Source: Flavobacteriaceae bacterium (GTDB lineage Bacteria; Bacteroidota; Bacteroidia; Flavobacteriales; Flavobacteriaceae). From it: a stretch of DNA of 64,000 bases. The stretch covers positions 1 to 64,000 of the forward strand of contig PKEA01000087.1 in the NCBI GenBank assembly GCA_002862805.1, given 5' to 3'. Made by a program: the position numbers and the translations under genes. The notes below the pieces were generated by a model. The model saw only the letters and a list, made by a program, of their open reading frames with translations. It did not search any database and was not told where the DNA came from. Below are positions 61,480-64,000 of this stretch, in pieces; position 1 is the first letter of the stretch; each line of letters starts with the position of its first letter.

Positions 61480-63246
61480 ATGAAATTTATAGGTAATGTT
61501 TTAGCTACAATAATTGGAATATTTATATTCTGTATGATATTTTTCTTCGGAATAATTTTAATTGGAGCTGTTTTTGGAGGAGATGATGATACTGTAACGG
61601 TAAAGAAAAACTCGGTAATTGAATTAGATTTATCAGAAGTTTCGCTAGATTATGCAGGAAAAATAAACTTTAAAGATTTTAACTATTTTGAAACCAATCA
61701 TAACGGATTGACAGATGTTTTAAATGCAATTGATAACGCAAAAACTGACGATAAAATTCAAGGAATTTCAATTTTAAAAAATCAATCTAATTTAGGCTTA
61801 GCCCAAAGTCAAGCAATTAGAAAAAAATTAGCGGATTTTAAAAAATCGGGGAAATTTGTAGTTGCCTATTCTGACTATTTAACACAGAAAGATTATTATT
61901 TAAATTCAGTAGCAGATACTGTTTATTTAAATCCAATTGGCGAACTTGATTTTAAAGGTCTTTCTTCTGAAGTATTATTCATGAAAGAATTACAAGAAAA
62001 AACAGGAATAAAAATGGAAGTTATTCGTCATGGAAAATACAAAAGTGCAGTTGAACCTTACTTGAACCAAGAAATGAGTCCAGCAAACAGAGAACAAGTT
62101 ACAGTTCTTTTAAATTCGGTTTGGAATACAATTGTAAGCGATATTTCAGAAAGCAGAAATATTTCAATAGATAGTTTAAATGCCATTGCTAATCAATTAA
62201 ACGCAAGAACACCTGAGTTAGCATTAGCTCATAATTTAATTGACAAAGTATCTTATGAAGATGAATATCATAATGCTATTAAAACAAAATTAAAAGTTTC
62301 TAAAAAAGAAGACTATAATACAATTAGCATTTTAGATTATGCTAAAAACAATGCAACTTCAATATCTGATTATACTAAAAAAGATATTATTGCAGTAATC
62401 TATGCTCAAGGAGAAATTCGTGGTGGCGAAGGTGAAGTAAACATAATTGGCGAAGGTTCAATCAAACGTTCTTTAAAAGCGGCTCGCGAAGATAAAAATG
62501 TAAAATCAATTGTTCTTAGAATTGATAGTCCAGGAGGAAGCGCTTTAACATCTGAATTAATTTGGAGAGAAATAGAATTGACTAAAAAGATAAAACCAGT
62601 TGTAGTTTCTATGGGTAATGTTGCAGCTTCTGGCGGATATTACATTGCTTGTAATGCTAACACAATTTTCGCTGAAAAAAGTACAATAACAGGCTCTATT
62701 GGTGTTTTTGGAATGCTTCCAAACATGTCAACTTTTGCTAAAAACATTGGTATAAACGCTGAACAAGTTAAAACACATGAAAATGCTTCGGGATACAGTT
62801 TATTTGAACCAATTGATGAAAACTTCAAAAAAATCACATTAGAAAGTATAGAAACCATTTATGGAACATTCTTAAAGCGTGTTGCCGAAGGTAGAAAAAT
62901 GACAACTGCACAAGTAGATTCTATTGCACAAGGAAGAGTTTGGACAGGAACTGATGCTTTAAAACTTGGACTAGTAGATAAAATTGGCGGGCTTGAAGAT
63001 GCCATAAAACATGCAGCAACTCTAGGAAAAACAAAATCATATCAGGTTGAAAATTATCCTGAATACGAGCAAAGTTTTGAAGATTTATTAAACAATCTTA
63101 CAGGAATTTCAATGTTCCAAACAAAAGATGCTTTATTAAGAGAACACCTTGGAGAGGAAAGTTATTTGTTAATTCAACAAATTAAAAAAGCAAATCAATT
63201 AAAAGGAGTTCAAGCACTAATGCCTTTTGAACTAAATATTAAGTAA
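61480..63246 (+). CDS. sppA: Signal peptide peptidase SppA, 67K type
   Basis: A 588-residue membrane-bound protease that degrades cleaved signal peptides. An N-terminal membrane helix (about 5-30) is followed by two tandem S49 domains. The catalytic lysine lies in VIRHGKYKSAVEPYLNQ (about 190) and the serine in MGNVAASGGYYIACNA (about 381), the split-domain arrangement of the long SppA type. ITGSIGVFGMLPNMS follows the serine. Single gene with a terminator downstream. The gap 61358-61479 is AT-rich with no evident gene. Confidence 0.96.
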   Translation: MKFIGNVLATIIGIFIFCMIFFFGIILIGAVFGGDDDTVTVKKNSVIELDLSEVSLDYAGKINFKDFNYFETNHNGLTDVLNAIDNAKTDDKIQGISILKNQSNLGLAQSQAIRKKLADFKKSGKFVVAYSDYLTQKDYYLNSVADTVYLNPIGELDFKGLSSEVLFMKELQEKTGIKMEVIRHGKYKSAVEPYLNQEMSPANREQVTVLLNSVWNTIVSDISESRNISIDSLNAIANQLNARTPELALAHNLIDKVSYEDEYHNAIKTKLKVSKKEDYNTISILDYAKNNATSISDYTKKDIIAVIYAQGEIRGGEGEVNIIGEGSIKRSLKAAREDKNVKSIVLRIDSPGGSALTSELIWREIELTKKIKPVVVSMGNVAASGGYYIACNANTIFAEKSTITGSIGVFGMLPNMSTFAKNIGINAEQVKTHENASGYSLFEPIDENFKKITLESIETIYGTFLKRVAEGRKMTTAQVDSIAQGRVWTGTDALKLGLVDKIGGLEDAIKHAATLGKTKSYQVENYPEYEQSFEDLLNNLTGISMFQTKDALLREHLGEESYLLIQQIKKANQLKGVQALMPFELNIK

Positions 63247-63262
63247 GAGTTAAACGTTAATT

Positions 63263-63297
63263 AAAAAGCTATTTCAGAAACGGAATAGCTTTTTTTT
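63263..63297 (+). terminator. Terminator after sppA
   Basis: Stem GCTATTTC (63268-63275) / GGAATAGC (63282-63289) with one G-T pair, followed by eight T residues. Confidence 0.8.
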
Positions 63298-63361
63298 GTA
63301 TATTTTATATTCAAATTGATAATTTTATCATAAAGACGAATAAAAAAGTTAAAATTGGTAT

Positions 63362-63369
63362 TACTTTTG
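63362..63369 (+). promoter_or_regulatory. Promoter box of the AsmA-like gene
   Basis: TACTTTTG, 51 bases before the ATG at 63421. Confidence 0.4.
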
Positions 63370-63420
63370 TGCTGATAATTAAGCTAAAACGCATCTAACT
63401 TTTAAAAACAAAAAATCGAC

Positions 63421-64000
63421 ATGTCTAAAAAAATTAACTTTAAAAAAGTATTTATTGGTTTAGGAATTTTCCTTTTTTTATCAATAACAGCTCTTGCGGC
63501 TATTCCGTTTTTATTTAAAGATAAAATTCAAGCTATGGTCCTTAAGGCCATTAATGAAAATGTAGATGCTAAAGTTGCATTTGAAAACGTAGATTTAAGT
63601 TTATTTAAAAGTTTTCCAAATGCTAATGTTACTATAGACAAGCTTAGTATTATTAACAAAGCTCCTTTTGAAGGTGACACTTTATTCTATTCTGGCGAAT
63701 TGAACTTAAAAATGAGTATTAAAGAGCTTTTTAAAGATGAAAATGAGCCTATGAACTTACAGGGTTTTAGCAGTGAAAATGCAGTTGTAAATATCATTTT
63801 TAATAAAGATGGATTAGGAAATTTCGACATTGCTTTAAAAAACAAAGATGAAGAAGATAAAAAAGAAGAAAGCAAACCTTTTGCATTAAACATACAAGAA
63901 TATGCAATTAAGAATATGCACTTCACTTATTTAGATGAAGGTTCAAACATGAAAATGGTTTTAGACAGCATTAATCATGATGGTACTGGAAACTTTGCTT
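63421..64000 (+). CDS. AsmA-like outer-membrane-biogenesis protein, N-terminal part (runs off the window)
   Basis: An open frame from the ATG at 63421 to the window end, 193 codons without a stop. An N-terminal membrane helix (about 10-30, LGIFLFLSITALAAIPFLF) precedes the typical AsmA/TamB-like segment KAINENVDAKVAFENVDLSL then FKSFPNANVTIDKLSIIN. Further on it has ENAVVNIIFNKDGLGNFDI. AsmA-family proteins are large periplasmic, inner-membrane-anchored proteins involved in lipid transport to the outer membrane or assembly. A minus-strand frame in the same region (63687-63926) is a shadow. Confidence 0.85.
   Translation, partial: MSKKINFKKVFIGLGIFLFLSITALAAIPFLFKDKIQAMVLKAINENVDAKVAFENVDLSLFKSFPNANVTIDKLSIINKAPFEGDTLFYSGELNLKMSIKELFKDENEPMNLQGFSSENAVVNIIFNKDGLGNFDIALKNKDEEDKKEESKPFALNIQEYAIKNMHFTYLDEGSNMKMVLDSINHDGTGNFA

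Overview
The window looks like chromosome from a member of the Flavobacteriaceae (Bacteroidota), close to Flavobacterium. The DNA is strongly AT-rich. Promoters follow the Bacteroidota pattern, a TTG element upstream of a TAnnTTTG box. There is a Na+-translocating NADH:quinone reductase (Nqr), a type IX secretion (T9SS) plug protein, a T9SS-sorted secreted hydrolase, DUF5916, DUF3667 and DUF6702 proteins, an S46 peptidase and a folK/deoxynucleoside-kinase fusion. Gene order reads as ordinary core chromosome. I see no prophage, CRISPR array, insertion sequence or rRNA operon.

Layout. 1-7600: the 5' end of rlmN, an O-methyltransferase, a PAP2/TatA pair, a four-gene envelope operon (two carboxypeptidase-regulatory-like proteins, DUF6702, M1 peptidase) and pepE. 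7600-15100: two tandem tRNA-Gly(UCC) genes, two L,D-transpeptidases of different families that overlap tail to tail (one behind a candidate sigma-54 promoter), a DUF5916 outer-membrane protein, gpmI and a thioredoxin-like lipoprotein. 15100-20300: a TetR-ABC-HlyD-TolC export operon whose ABC ATPase is degenerate and whose promoter carries a palindrome. 20300-24700: an RRM protein, a CoA-transferase, map, a GxxExxY gene inside imperfect inverted repeats, and a methyltransferase. 24700-32200: apbE, a small conserved protein and nqrA-F, all on the minus strand; ApbE is the flavin transferase expected to load FMN onto NqrB and NqrC. 32300-40600: the T9SS plug protein, DUF3667, apaG, pruA and a 1,227-residue T9SS-sorted alpha/beta hydrolase behind a perfect 28-bp palindrome. 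40600-49520: rsmG, a desaturase, an aminotransferase, purT, a Crp/Fnr regulator, phospholipase A, pirin, a flavin reductase, fabD and an M23 peptidase. 49550-64000: galE and a DegT aminotransferase (surface sugars), waaA (lipid A-Kdo), a DPP11-like S46 peptidase, a small repetitive lipoprotein, a YegP-type protein, three tRNAs, mutS, an SpoU methyltransferase, a 57-residue membrane protein, folK-dNK, sppA and the start of an AsmA-like gene.

Several long reading frames begin at TTG codons that lie inside the TAnnTTTG promoter box. In those cases I moved the start to the next ATG, which usually opens a normal signal peptide or family N-terminus. The observations most worth a second look are the degenerate export ATPase with its promoter palindrome, the inverted-repeat-flanked GxxExxY cassette, the 28-bp palindrome ahead of the secreted hydrolase, and the sigma-54-like promoter ahead of an L,D-transpeptidase. 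None of them amounts to a clearly new system on sequence alone.
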